DNA of 64,000 nt. Source: Microthrix sp041394405 (lineage in GTDB: Bacteria > Actinomycetota > Acidimicrobiia > Acidimicrobiales > Microtrichaceae). The notes under the pieces were generated by a model. That model saw only the letters and a list, made by a program, of their open reading frames with translations, was not told the DNA's origin and searched no databases. The stretch lies in assembly GCA_041394405.1 (NCBI GenBank), contig JAWKIF010000008.1, positions 186,001 to 250,000 of the forward strand. Direction: 5' to 3'. Positions 54,387 to 63,296 of the stretch are shown piece by piece; position 1 is the first letter of the stretch; each line of letters opens with the position of its first letter. Made by a program: the position numbers and the translations under genes.

Positions 54387-54574
54387 CGGAGATCCTCGCC
54401 GCCGTCTCGGCCTCGGGACGGGCCCGCTGCCGGCGGTGCACTCGCAAAGTTCGCACTTGGTTCCATGGCCGGGACGGTACGAAGCGCGCGTTAACCAGCG
54501 CGTAACGGGCGCCGCAACCGCGGTGGGTGGCTGGGGCAGGGTTCGATGTCGGGGGCGCTCGGTAGTCTGCTCCC

Positions 54575-55354
54575 ATGAGTGACACGACCAAGCCCGGCGC
54601 TGCCCCGGCGCCCGAACCTCACTCCCACAGCCACGGCGGTGGCGGTCGGTCCGGTCCCAACTGGCAGGTACACAGCCACCGCGATGTGTCCGGCGGGGCC
54701 GCCCGGGCGGCGGTGTTCGGGGTGTCCGACGGGCTGGTGTCCAACACGGCGCTCATCCTGGGCGTCGCCGGCGCCAATCCGCCCGCCAACACGGTGCTGG
54801 TGGCGGGGTTGGCGGGGCTGATCGCCGGGGCGGTTTCCATGGCGGCCGGGGAGTACGTCTCCATGCAGGCCCAGAAGGAGCTGATCCAGCGGGAGCTCGC
54901 CATCGAGGCCGACGCCATCGAGGCCCACCCCGAGCGGGAACGGCGGGAGCTGGTGGGCCTCTACCGATCACGCGGCGTCGATCGCACCACCGCCGAGCGG
55001 GTGGCCACCCAACTCATGGCGGATCCAGATCTGGCGCTGGAGGTGCACGCCCGCGAGGAGCTGGGCATGGGCACCGAATCCATCGGCTCGCCGTGGCAGG
55101 CCGCCGGATCGTCGTTTCTGGCGTTCACCCTGGGCGCCGTCGTCCCCCTCGTGCCGTGGATCGTCGGTTCGGGCACGGGGGCCATCTTCGCCTCGGTGGT
55201 GGTCGCCGTGGTGCTCTCGGCCGTGGTCGGGGGCCTGCTGGCCAGGTTCACCGAACGGTCGGTGGTCCTCTCGGGCCTGCGGCAGGTGCTCATCACGTCG
55301 GCCTCCTGCGCAGTCACCTACGGCATTGGCTCGGTGGTGGGTGCCAACGTCTGA
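54575..55354 (+). CDS. VIT1/CCC1-family iron or manganese transporter
   Basis: 259 residues. His-rich N-terminus (HSHSHGGGG), five helices; VFGVSDGLVSNTALILGVAG and VSMAAGEYVSMQAQKEL are family signatures, followed by a cytoplasmic helical metal-binding domain (residues ~95-165). Likely moves Fe2+ or Mn2+ out of the cytosol. TAGTCT (54563-54568) ends six bases before the ATG (leaderless). Confidence 0.9.
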   Translation: MSDTTKPGAAPAPEPHSHSHGGGGRSGPNWQVHSHRDVSGGAARAAVFGVSDGLVSNTALILGVAGANPPANTVLVAGLAGLIAGAVSMAAGEYVSMQAQKELIQRELAIEADAIEAHPERERRELVGLYRSRGVDRTTAERVATQLMADPDLALEVHAREELGMGTESIGSPWQAAGSSFLAFTLGAVVPLVPWIVGSGTGAIFASVVVAVVLSAVVGGLLARFTERSVVLSGLRQVLITSASCAVTYGIGSVVGANV

Positions 55355-58300
55355 GTTGGGCGGCGGCCGCTCCGCAGCGGAGGCCCCGTTCAGCCAACCG
55401 GTGCGGGCCTGGTTCGAGGCGGCGTTTCCCGAACCCACCCCCGCCCAGGCCCAGGCGTGGCCTCCCATCGCCGCCGGCGAACACACGCTGCTGTGTGCGC
55501 CGACCGGCTCGGGCAAGACCCTGGCTGCGTTCCTGTGGGCCATCGACCGGCTGGGCGGCGACCCCCGGCCGCCCGGCGGCGGCACCCGGGTGGTTTACAT
55601 CTCGCCGCTGCGAGCGTTGGCCGTCGATGTGGAGAAGAACCTCCGCAGCCCGATCCGCGGCATCGAGCTGGCTGCGCAACGCCTCGGCGGAACCTTCGCC
55701 GCCCCCACCGTCGGCCTGCGAACGGGGGACACACCACCCGACGAGCGCCGAAAGATGGCCCGGAAGCCGCCGGACATCCTGGTCACCACCCCCGAATCGC
55801 TCTACCTGTTGTTGACCTCCGCCGCCCGGGAAGGCCTGGCAGGGGTGGAGACCGTCATCGTCGACGAGATCCATGCGCTGGCGCCCACCAAGCGCGGGGC
55901 GCACCTGGCGCTGTCGCTGGAGCGGTTGCATGCCTGGGTCACCCGTCACGACCATCCCGCACCGCAGCGCATCGGGCTGTCGGCCACCCAGCGGCCCCTG
56001 GAGACGGTGGCGGGCTTCCTTGGTGGGCGCGACATTGCCGGCAGCGCATCCAGGCCCCGCGCCGTGCGCATCGTCGACGCGGGGATCACCAAGGAGCTGG
56101 ACCTGGAGGTCCGGGTTCCGGTGGAGGACATGGCGTCCCTCGGCACCATCGTCGAGGAACCACAGGCCGGCCCGGCCGCTGCCGGGCCCCAGCGGCGCAG
56201 CATCTGGCCCTCCATGCACCCGGCGCTGCTGGAGCTGGTGGAACAACACCGCTCCACCCTCATCTTCGTCAACGCCCGTCGCCTGTCCGAACGCCTGGCC
56301 AGCCGGCTCAACGAGTTGCACGACGAGGCCGGGGCCGAAGCGGATGCCGCCGACGATCCGGCCGCGGCAGCTCCGGCGCGCTCGGAGGTGGTCGCCGCAG
56401 GGGCCGAGTCCATCGGCACGTCCAATCCCGACGGAATCGAACTGGTGAAGGCCCACCACGGATCGCTGTCCCGGGAGCGCCGGTTGCTCATCGAGGACGA
56501 GCTGAAGCGGGGCACGTTGGCCGGGCTGGTGGCCACGTCCAGCCTGGAGTTGGGCATCGACATGGGCGCGGTCGACCTGGTGATCCAGGTGGCCTCGCCG
56601 GGCTCGGTGGCGGCGGGGTTGCAGCGCATCGGCAGGGCCGGGCATCAGGTGGGCGTGCCGTCTCGGGGCCGGATGTTTCCTCGCCACCGGGCCGACCTGC
56701 TGGAGGCGGCCGTGGTGGCCGAGCGCATGCACTCCGGCGAGATCGAGCACACCAAGATCGTCCGCAATCCCCTGGACGTCCTGGCCCAGCAGCTGGTGGC
56801 CGCCGTGGCGTTGGACGACGTCACCGTCGACGAGCTGTTCAACATGGCGCGGGCCTCGGCCAGCTTCGCCGAGCTGTCGGATGCCCAGTTTCGCAACACC
56901 CTCGACCTGGTGGCCGGCCGCTATCCGGCGGAGGAGTTCGGAGGGTTGTCGCCGCGGGTGGTGTGGGACCGCACCGACGATGTGGTGCGGGCCCGCCGGG
57001 GCACCCAGCGCATTGCCGTCACCTCCGGGGGCACCATCCCGGACCGGGGGCTCTATGCGGTGGTACTGCCCGACGGCACCAGGGTGGGGGAGCTGGACGA
57101 GGAGATGGTCTACGAGAGCCGGGTGGGCGAGACCTTCCTACTGGGCGCCACCACCTGGCGCATCGAGGACATCACCTTTCAGCAGGTGGTCGTCACACCG
57201 GCCCCCGGCGTACCGGGCAAGATGCCGTTCTGGCACGGAGACGGTCCGGGCCGTCCGGTGGAGCTGGGCCGGGCCATGGGCGCCTTCGTTCGGGAGCTGA
57301 GAACGGCCACCACGCCGCAGGCTCGGGCGCGCCTGCGGGCCGCCGGGCTGGACGAGTGGGCCACGGACAACCTCCTTGGCTACTTGGACGATCAGGCCGA
57401 GGCCACCGACGTGGTACCCGACGACCACACCATCGTGGTGGAGCGCTTTCGCGACGAGATCGGCGATTGGCGCATCTGCGTCCTGTCACCCTTTGGCGGC
57501 CGGGTGCACGCCCCGTGGGCGGTGGCGTTGCGTCAGCGCTTGGCCGAACGGTGGGATGACGAGCTTGGCGAGGGTGCCGTCGAGGTGATGTGGGCCGACG
57601 ACGGCGTCGTCATCCGCCTGCCCGAGTCGGTGGACGAGTTGCCGCTGACCGAGCTGATGATCGACCCGGACGAGGCCGAGGCGTTGGTGGTGGCCGCCCT
57701 CCCCTCGACGGCGGCCTTTGCCGCAGCGTTCAGGGAATCGGCGGCCCGCTCGCTGCTGTTGCCCAAGCGCCGACCCGACCGCCGCACACCGTTGTGGCAG
57801 CAGCGCCAGCGGGCCGCGGACCTGTTGGGCGTGGCCGCCAAGTACCCCCAGTTCCCCATCCTGTTGGAAGCCACGCGGGAGCTGCTGGAGGACCACTTCG
57901 ATCTGCCGGCGTTGCGGACGCTGTTGGGCGATCTCTCCCAGCGTCGCACCCGGCTGGTGCCCGTCGACACCGACACGGCGTCACCCTTCGCCCAGTCGCT
58001 GGTGTTCGGCTGGGTCGCCGTGTATCTCTACGAGGGCGACGCCCCGCTGGCCGAACGCCGGGCAGCTGCCCTGTCCCTCGACCGCAACCTCCTGGCGGAT
58101 CTGCTGGGTTCCGAGGAGCTGCGGTCGCTGCTTGACGCCGACGTGGTGGCCTCCGTGGAGCTGGAGCGCCAGCGGTTGGCCGACGGGCGGCGGGCGCGGG
58201 ATGTCGACGAGGTCCACGACGCGCTGCGGACGTTGGGTCCGCTCGCAGCCACCGACATCCAGGCGCGTTGCGAGGCCGATGCGGGCACCGTGGAGGCGTG

Positions 58301-60002
58301 GATCGACGAGCTGACCTCGGCCCGTCGGGCCTACGAGGTGACCATCGGCGGGGAGCCTCGGCATGCGGCGGCCGAGGATGCGGGCCGCCTCCGCGATGCC
58401 CTGGGGGCGCCGGTGCCACTGGGGCTGCCCAATGAGTTCACCGAGGCCGGTCCCACGCCGGTGCGAGACCTGGTGACCCGCTACGCCCGCACCCACGGGC
58501 CGTTCACGGCGGCGGAGGTGGCCCGGTGGTTCGGCCTTCCGCTGGACGTGGTCACCCTCACCCTGGAGGCGCTGGCCCATACCGGCGGGGTCGTCTCGGG
58601 TGAGTTCCGGCCCGGCGGTGCCGGCACCGAGTGGGTCGACGCCGAGGTGCTCATGCAGCTGCGACGCCGCAGCTTGGCTGCGCTGCGACGCGAAGTGGAG
58701 CCGGTGGACGGAGACGCCCTGGCCCGCTTCCTCCCCGCCTGGCAGCACGTGGGGAGCCGCCGGACCGGTGCCGACGCGGTGGCCGATGCCCTAGAGACCC
58801 TGGAGGGCGCGGCCCTGCCGGTGTCCCTCCTCGACACCGACCTGTTGGGAGAGCGGGTGCGTGACTATTCGCCCTCGCTCGTGGACCAGCTCTGCACCTC
58901 CGGCGAGGTCGTGTGGGCCGGGGCGGGACCCCTCGGCGCCAGCGACGGTCGAATCCGCCTGGTGTTCCGAGACCGGGCGGCGCTGTTGTTGCCGGAGCCC
59001 ACCGAACCACCCGACGAGCCCCACCATGGCGCCATCATCGACCACCTGGCGGCGTCCGGCGCGTCGTTCTGGGGCGACCTCCAGGCGGCCGTCGCCGCAG
59101 CTGGGCTGCCCTACGACGATCCCACCGTGCTGGAGGCGTTGTGGGATTTGGTGTGGGCCGGGGTGGTCACCAACGACTCGCTGGCCCCGGTGCGTGCCCG
59201 CGTGGCCGCCGGCCCGGGCCGTCGGGGCGCTCGCTCAACGGGCGGCCGGAGCCGCGGGGGGCGTTCCTCCCGACGGGGCGCGGCCCGCCCTCGCGCCGGG
59301 CGAGTTTCTCGAGTGGGTCCACCGGCGGCGGCGGGTCGCTGGTCGCTGGTCGCCGGCCTCACCCGATCGGGTCCGGACGGTGCCGCTGCGCCGTCGGCCG
59401 CTTCGGTGGAGGTGCGCACCGCCCGGGCGATGAGCCTGCTGGACCGCTATGGGGTTCTGACACGCGAGATGGCGCTCGCCGAGGGGGCCGAGGGCGGCTT
59501 CGCGGGGGTGTATCCCGTCTTGAAGCTGCTGGAGGAGCGGGGCGAGGTGCGCCGTGGCTACTTCGTCGCCGGCTTGGGCGCGGCGCAGTTCGCGCACGAG
59601 GGAGCGGCCGAGCGGCTGCGCACCGAGCGAGAGTCGGTTGCTGCCGAGCCTCAGGTGCGCACCCTGGCGGCGGTCGACCCCGCCCAGCCCTACGGGGCGG
59701 CGCTGGCGTGGCCCGACTCGTCGGGGAACCCGTCGAGAACCGTCGGGGCCCACGTGGTGCTCGTCGATGGCCTGCCCGCCGCCTACCTGGAGCGGGGGCA
59801 GCGCAGCCTCGTCTCCTTTCCCGGCGGGGGGGCACGCCCCGAGCTGTGGGTGCCGGCGCTGGCTTGCCTGGTGGCCGACGGCCGGGTTGCCAAGATCGAG
59901 CTGGCCACCATCGATGGCGAACCGTCCCCCAACCACCCGCTCGCCGACACGCTGAAGGCCGCCGGGTTCCAAACCGGCTACCGAGGCCTCACCCTGCGCT
60001 GA
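55341..60002 (+). CDS. lhr: Lhr-type DEAD/DEAH helicase
   Basis: About 1553 residues, among the largest bacterial helicases; acts in DNA repair, translocating 3' to 5'. Motif I CAPTGSGKTLAAFL, motif II DEIHAL, motif III SATQ, motif V TSSLELGIDMG, motif VI QRIGRAGHQ. The winged-helix and Lhr-core domains follow to about residue 860, then the long Lhr-specific C-terminal part. A very Arg/Gly-rich insert (GGRSRGGRSSRRGAARPRAG) lies near residue 1300. GTG 55341 is chosen and overlaps the VIT gene by 14 bases; TTG 55326 or 55356 are alternatives. Confidence 0.92.
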   Translation: MPTSELGGGRSAAEAPFSQPVRAWFEAAFPEPTPAQAQAWPPIAAGEHTLLCAPTGSGKTLAAFLWAIDRLGGDPRPPGGGTRVVYISPLRALAVDVEKNLRSPIRGIELAAQRLGGTFAAPTVGLRTGDTPPDERRKMARKPPDILVTTPESLYLLLTSAAREGLAGVETVIVDEIHALAPTKRGAHLALSLERLHAWVTRHDHPAPQRIGLSATQRPLETVAGFLGGRDIAGSASRPRAVRIVDAGITKELDLEVRVPVEDMASLGTIVEEPQAGPAAAGPQRRSIWPSMHPALLELVEQHRSTLIFVNARRLSERLASRLNELHDEAGAEADAADDPAAAAPARSEVVAAGAESIGTSNPDGIELVKAHHGSLSRERRLLIEDELKRGTLAGLVATSSLELGIDMGAVDLVIQVASPGSVAAGLQRIGRAGHQVGVPSRGRMFPRHRADLLEAAVVAERMHSGEIEHTKIVRNPLDVLAQQLVAAVALDDVTVDELFNMARASASFAELSDAQFRNTLDLVAGRYPAEEFGGLSPRVVWDRTDDVVRARRGTQRIAVTSGGTIPDRGLYAVVLPDGTRVGELDEEMVYESRVGETFLLGATTWRIEDITFQQVVVTPAPGVPGKMPFWHGDGPGRPVELGRAMGAFVRELRTATTPQARARLRAAGLDEWATDNLLGYLDDQAEATDVVPDDHTIVVERFRDEIGDWRICVLSPFGGRVHAPWAVALRQRLAERWDDELGEGAVEVMWADDGVVIRLPESVDELPLTELMIDPDEAEALVVAALPSTAAFAAAFRESAARSLLLPKRRPDRRTPLWQQRQRAADLLGVAAKYPQFPILLEATRELLEDHFDLPALRTLLGDLSQRRTRLVPVDTDTASPFAQSLVFGWVAVYLYEGDAPLAERRAAALSLDRNLLADLLGSEELRSLLDADVVASVELERQRLADGRRARDVDEVHDALRTLGPLAATDIQARCEADAGTVEAWIDELTSARRAYEVTIGGEPRHAAAEDAGRLRDALGAPVPLGLPNEFTEAGPTPVRDLVTRYARTHGPFTAAEVARWFGLPLDVVTLTLEALAHTGGVVSGEFRPGGAGTEWVDAEVLMQLRRRSLAALRREVEPVDGDALARFLPAWQHVGSRRTGADAVADALETLEGAALPVSLLDTDLLGERVRDYSPSLVDQLCTSGEVVWAGAGPLGASDGRIRLVFRDRAALLLPEPTEPPDEPHHGAIIDHLAASGASFWGDLQAAVAAAGLPYDDPTVLEALWDLVWAGVVTNDSLAPVRARVAAGPGRRGARSTGGRSRGGRSSRRGAARPRAGRVSRVGPPAAAGRWSLVAGLTRSGPDGAAAPSAASVEVRTARAMSLLDRYGVLTREMALAEGAEGGFAGVYPVLKLLEERGEVRRGYFVAGLGAAQFAHEGAAERLRTERESVAAEPQVRTLAAVDPAQPYGAALAWPDSSGNPSRTVGAHVVLVDGLPAAYLERGQRSLVSFPGGGARPELWVPALACLVADGRVAKIELATIDGEPSPNHPLADTLKAAGFQTGYRGLTLR

Positions 60003-60029
60003 CCGGTCCGCCGGTGTTCCCGACGAGCA

Positions 60030-60497
60030 GTGCGTGGACATCCTGGCCGACCGTCATCAACAGCACCTGTCGAATCATGGGAGCATGCGCTCATCGACGC
60101 TCAAGCCCCCTGCCCACATCCGTTGTGGGTGATCGACGGCAACAACGTGATGGGTTCGGCCGCCGATGGCTGGTGGAACGACCCGCCGGCTGCCGCGGCC
60201 CGACTGGCAGAGCGGATCGGCCGATGGGCTCGCTGCCAGGAGGGCGGCGTGGTGGTCGTCTTCGACGGCTCGCCGGACGAGGGGATCTCGGCTGCCGCAG
60301 GCGGCAACCTGGAGGTGCTCTACGCCCGGCGCACGGGTCGGGACGCCGCCGATGACCGAATCGTCGAGGAGGTGGAGGCCCGCTTTGGTGGCCACCCCGA
60401 GATCACCGTGGCCACCTCCGACCGTGGCCTCATCACCCGCCTGCCACCCGGGGTGCGCACCGAGGGAGGCGGCCGGTTCCTGCGTCGCCTGCCCTAG
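60030..60497 (+). CDS. NYN/PIN-like nuclease domain protein
   Basis: Up to 155 residues. The NYN fold begins at LWVIDGNNVMGS and has the acidic residues expected of a metal-dependent RNase: IDGNN, VVVFDG, DAADDRIVEE, TSDRGLITRL. The start is unsure: GTG 60030 is the first possible, but the fold begins near residue 32 and TTG 60121 or GTG 60126 would also do. Probably RNA processing; converges with the DUF4916 gene, ends overlapping by 4 bases. Confidence 0.75.
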   Translation: MRGHPGRPSSTAPVESWEHALIDAQAPCPHPLWVIDGNNVMGSAADGWWNDPPAAAARLAERIGRWARCQEGGVVVVFDGSPDEGISAAAGGNLEVLYARRTGRDAADDRIVEEVEARFGGHPEITVATSDRGLITRLPPGVRTEGGGRFLRRLP

Positions 60498-61081
60498 GGC
60501 AGTGCGGCGCAGTGGGACAGCGCCATGCGGATGAGGCGTCCCTGTCCGCCCGCCATTTCGCCACCCATCGCCACCGAGATGGCCTCCTCGGGCGTGACCC
60601 AGGCGAGGTCGAGGGCATCCTGGGAGGGCGAACAAGGCCCGTCCACCGGCACCACATAGGCCAGGCTCACCGCATGCTGGCGGGGATCATGAAACCCGGT
60701 GATCTCCGGATCGGGGAAATACTCAACCACCGTGAACGGCGCCACCGAGGGCGGCAGCACCGGGTCTGCATCCATGCCGAGATCCTTGGCGAGGTGCCGC
60801 AGGAGGGCGTCTCGCACCCGCTCGCCATAGAGCACCCGGCCCGAGATCACGGCGCGGCTGACCGAGCCGTCGGGCAGCATGCGCAGCAACAGGCCCACCT
60901 CCACTACCTCGCCGACGGCGTTGACCCGCACCGGTACCGCATCGACGTACACCATCGGAACCGAGTCACGCGCGGCTCCCAACCGTTCGGGACTCAGCCA
61001 GCCCGACTCGGCCAGCGGATGGCCATTGGCCGACGGGTGGATCACATCCACCTCGCCGGAGGACCCGCCTTCGTCACTCAC
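60494..61081 (-). CDS. DUF4916 (NUDIX-like) protein
   Basis: 195 residues from GTG. VPMVYVDAVPVRVNAVGEVV, ISGRVLYGERVRDALLRHL and FHDPRQHAVSLAYVVPV match the actinobacterial DUF4916 family as I recall it. A complete NUDIX box is not visible, so hydrolase activity is uncertain. GTGA overlap with the upstream gene. Confidence 0.75.
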   Translation of the reverse strand: MSDEGGSSGEVDVIHPSANGHPLAESGWLSPERLGAARDSVPMVYVDAVPVRVNAVGEVVEVGLLLRMLPDGSVSRAVISGRVLYGERVRDALLRHLAKDLGMDADPVLPPSVAPFTVVEYFPDPEITGFHDPRQHAVSLAYVVPVDGPCSPSQDALDLAWVTPEEAISVAMGGEMAGGQGRLIRMALSHCAALP

Positions 61082-61530
61082 AGCTCGGGCGAGTCCCCGA
61101 AGACCTCGTCGCGGTCCTCCTCGATGAACTCCAGCGCCTCGTCGTCGGCGGGCAGGGCGGCAGGCGCCGGTTGCCGGTGGGGCTCGGCGGCGTCGGAGGC
61201 CAACAGGTCGGGGACGTCGGTCAGCCCGAGGGCCTCGCGGACGCTTCGCACCACCTCGGCGTCGTCGAGAAGCCCTGGCTCGAAGTCGTCCTCCAACACG
61301 AAGTACTCCACCGCTCCGCGCAGCAAGGCCCGCTGCTCGTCGTCCAGGTCCTCGGCATGGTCCAGCAGGGCAGAGATCTCCTGGGCCAGGCGGTGAGCGC
61401 GGGTGGCTTCCGGCGATGCTGCCAGGTCGGCGAGCCGCTTCGAAACCCGGATCCGCAATTCGGGTATGGCCGAGAGGGACGTCTCGGAGGCCAGCATTCT
61501 GGCCCGGGCAAGTGCTGTTTCGGTCGACAT
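61078..61530 (-). CDS. YkvA-like (DUF1232-type) small protein
   Basis: 150 residues, AGGAG six bases before the ATG. Helical N-terminus, then LLRGAVEYFVLEDDFEPGLLDDAEVV, which resembles the short DUF1232 motif. Acidic C-terminus. Function unknown; coupled to the DUF4916 gene. Confidence 0.6.
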   Translation of the reverse strand: MSTETALARARMLASETSLSAIPELRIRVSKRLADLAASPEATRAHRLAQEISALLDHAEDLDDEQRALLRGAVEYFVLEDDFEPGLLDDAEVVRSVREALGLTDVPDLLASDAAEPHRQPAPAALPADDEALEFIEEDRDEVFGDSPEL

Positions 61531-61693
61531 GGCTGCTCCTGGGTTTCCGGCGATTCGTCGCCTCGTACCTCACCGCCGTGCGTCCGCCGCATGCGGGAAC
61601 CTCAGTGTGGCACGCCTGGTGGGTGCTGCGGGGCGAGTCGGCAGATATCGCCCCGCGCATGTTCGGACTCCAGAGCCCTGGCAGGATGCGGCC

Positions 61694-62476
61694 ATGCCTG
61701 AGGGCGACACCCTGCATGTGACGGCGGCCCGGCTTCGGCCTGCGCTGATGGGGTCCACCCTGCGGCGCTTTGAGGCGTCGCGCCTGCGTGGCCTGCGTCC
61801 GCGTGCGGGAGAGCTCATCGACTCGGTGGAAGCGGTGGGCAAACACCTGCTGATCTCCTGTTCGGGAGGTCTGGTGGTCCACACGCATCTGCAGATGGCC
61901 GGGTCGTGGCAGCTGCTGGAAGCGGGCGGGCGGATGCCCCGGCCGCAGCACCTGCTGCGTTGCCGGCTGGTGGTCGACGGCTGGGAGGCCCTGTGCTACT
62001 CGGCGCCCACGGTGCGGACGTGGCCGGTGGCTGACGTGGGGACGGCCCGTTCCCCGCTGGCGGGATTGGGCCCCGACCTGTGTCGGGTCGACGCCGATGT
62101 GGGGGAGTGCGCGAACCGGTTGGGGTCGATGCGCTCGCCCGACGACGCAGTGGGCGACGCACTGCTGGACCAGCGGGTGTTCTGCGGCGTGGGCAACGTG
62201 TACCGAAACGAGGTGTGTTGGGCGCTCCGGCTGCACCCCCTGGCGACGTTGGCCTCGCTCGACGAGCGGAATCGAGTCGCGCTGGTCACCACCGCTGCTC
62301 GGCTGCTGCGTTCCAACCTGGGCGGCGGCCCTCGGCGAACGGTGAACGGGGGCCTAGCCGTGTATGACCGGGCGGGGGCTCCGTGTCGACGTTGCTCGAC
62401 GCCGATTCGCACACGACGCCTCGGTGAGGGTGGCCGGGTGACGTTCTGGTGCCCGCGCTGTCAGCCCGACCCTTGA
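61694..62476 (+). CDS. Fpg/Nei-family DNA glycosylase (Nei2-like)
   Basis: Removes oxidised bases and cleaves the abasic site. 260 residues beginning MPEGDT, where Pro2 is the Schiff-base nucleophile and Glu3 the acid. H2TH region LLDQRVFCGVGNVYRNEVCW, and a C-terminal zinc finger CRRC...CPRC. The MPEGDT start is typical of the actinobacterial Nei2 branch, not MutM. Confidence 0.92.
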   Translation: MPEGDTLHVTAARLRPALMGSTLRRFEASRLRGLRPRAGELIDSVEAVGKHLLISCSGGLVVHTHLQMAGSWQLLEAGGRMPRPQHLLRCRLVVDGWEALCYSAPTVRTWPVADVGTARSPLAGLGPDLCRVDADVGECANRLGSMRSPDDAVGDALLDQRVFCGVGNVYRNEVCWALRLHPLATLASLDERNRVALVTTAARLLRSNLGGGPRRTVNGGLAVYDRAGAPCRRCSTPIRTRRLGEGGRVTFWCPRCQPDP

Positions 62477-62506
62477 GCACGGTCTGAAGCTGAGCACCGT
62501 GTGAAG

Positions 62507-62534
62507 TCGACTGCTGTCCGCTGACCGCTACGGT
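62507..62534 (+). promoter_or_regulatory. Promoter of the TGA-containing thioredoxin gene
   Basis: TCGACT (62507-62512), 16-base spacer, TACGGT (62529-62534). The -10 box ends seven bases before the GTG at 62542, the same spacing as at other leaderless genes here; it decides the start of the gene. Confidence 0.55.
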
Positions 62535-62541
62535 GCCGGGC

Positions 62542-63291
62542 GTGTCGTCACGAGCTGCCCTGATTCGTCGCCGGCCGGCCCGGAGGAGGTGGCCCGGTCC
62601 GCCGCGGCGCCGCGGCGCCATGCTGGTGGCGATCGTTGCCATTCTGGCGGCGGGGTGTGGCAGCGACCCGACGGCCACCGATGCCGAGGTCGACGACTCG
62701 TCCGCGAGCTCACGCGTCGAGCCAACGCCGACCTCAGCGGATGCCGGTGCAGGGCCGACCGAGGCCACCCAGACGGAGGCCACCCAGACGGAGACCCCCC
62801 AGCCCGAGGCCGACGAGCCGCCCGGCTCCCAGTCCCCAACGAGCTCGCCGGGGCGGGCGGCGCCTCAGTCCGGGCCGTTGGCCGGCGATGCGGCTGGGGA
62901 GATCAGCCTGAACGTGGTCGGTGAGGGGTCGACGGTGAAGCTGGCCGAGGTGGCCGCTGCGGATCGGCCCACGTTGTTGTGGTTCTGGGCGCCGCATTGA
63001 CCCGTGTGCCGGGGTGAGGCCCCGGAGATCGAGCAGTTGGCTCGAGATCACGCAGACGAGTTGGCGGTGGTGGGCCTGGGCACCCAGGACAGCCTGGAGG
63101 AGGCCGAGGACTTCCGCAGCGAGTTCGACATGACCGGGACCACGATGCTGTGGGACGAGGGGTTCGAGTCGTGGCAGCTGTTGGGGATTCGTTCGCAGCC
63201 GGCCGCCATCCTGTTGGACGCCGAGGGTGAGGTGCTCGACTCCTGGCAAGGTCCGGTGTCACCCGACGAGGTGTTGGCCCAGTTGACCTGA
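62542..63291 (+). CDS. Thioredoxin-fold lipoprotein, candidate selenoprotein (in-frame TGA at UxxC)
   Basis: 249 residues if TGA 62998-63000 is read as selenocysteine. Arg-rich n-region, hydrophobic helix and lipobox LAAGC; a low-complexity Thr/Glu/Pro linker with a 15-base tandem repeat (TEATQ twice); then a TlpA/DsbE-type thioredoxin domain. LLWFWAPH is followed by TGA, then PVCRGEAPEIEQLA in the same frame, so the TGA stands exactly where the first Cys of CPVC belongs. The domain continues intact (TMLWDEGFESWQLLGI, cis-Pro-like RSQPAAILLDAEGEVL) to a normal stop. A GC hairpin lies just after the TGA. The alternative is a Cys-to-stop mutation, which would leave a 152-residue protein without the active site. 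Confidence 0.75.
63009..63025 (+). promoter_or_regulatory. Candidate bacterial SECIS hairpin
   Basis: CCGGGG, loop TGAGG, CCCCGG: a perfect 6-bp stem whose loop begins 14 bases after the TGA and has G at its second position. Position and loop G fit known bacterial SECIS elements, though the loop is slightly closer than usual and the stem is short. Confidence 0.45.
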
Positions 63292-63296
63292 GGCCC

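Noticed and set aside
63000..63291. Separate short thioredoxin gene starting at GTG 63004
   Set aside because: It would start between the two active-site residues, lacks a ribosome-binding site, and is in exact frame with the upstream lipoprotein half.
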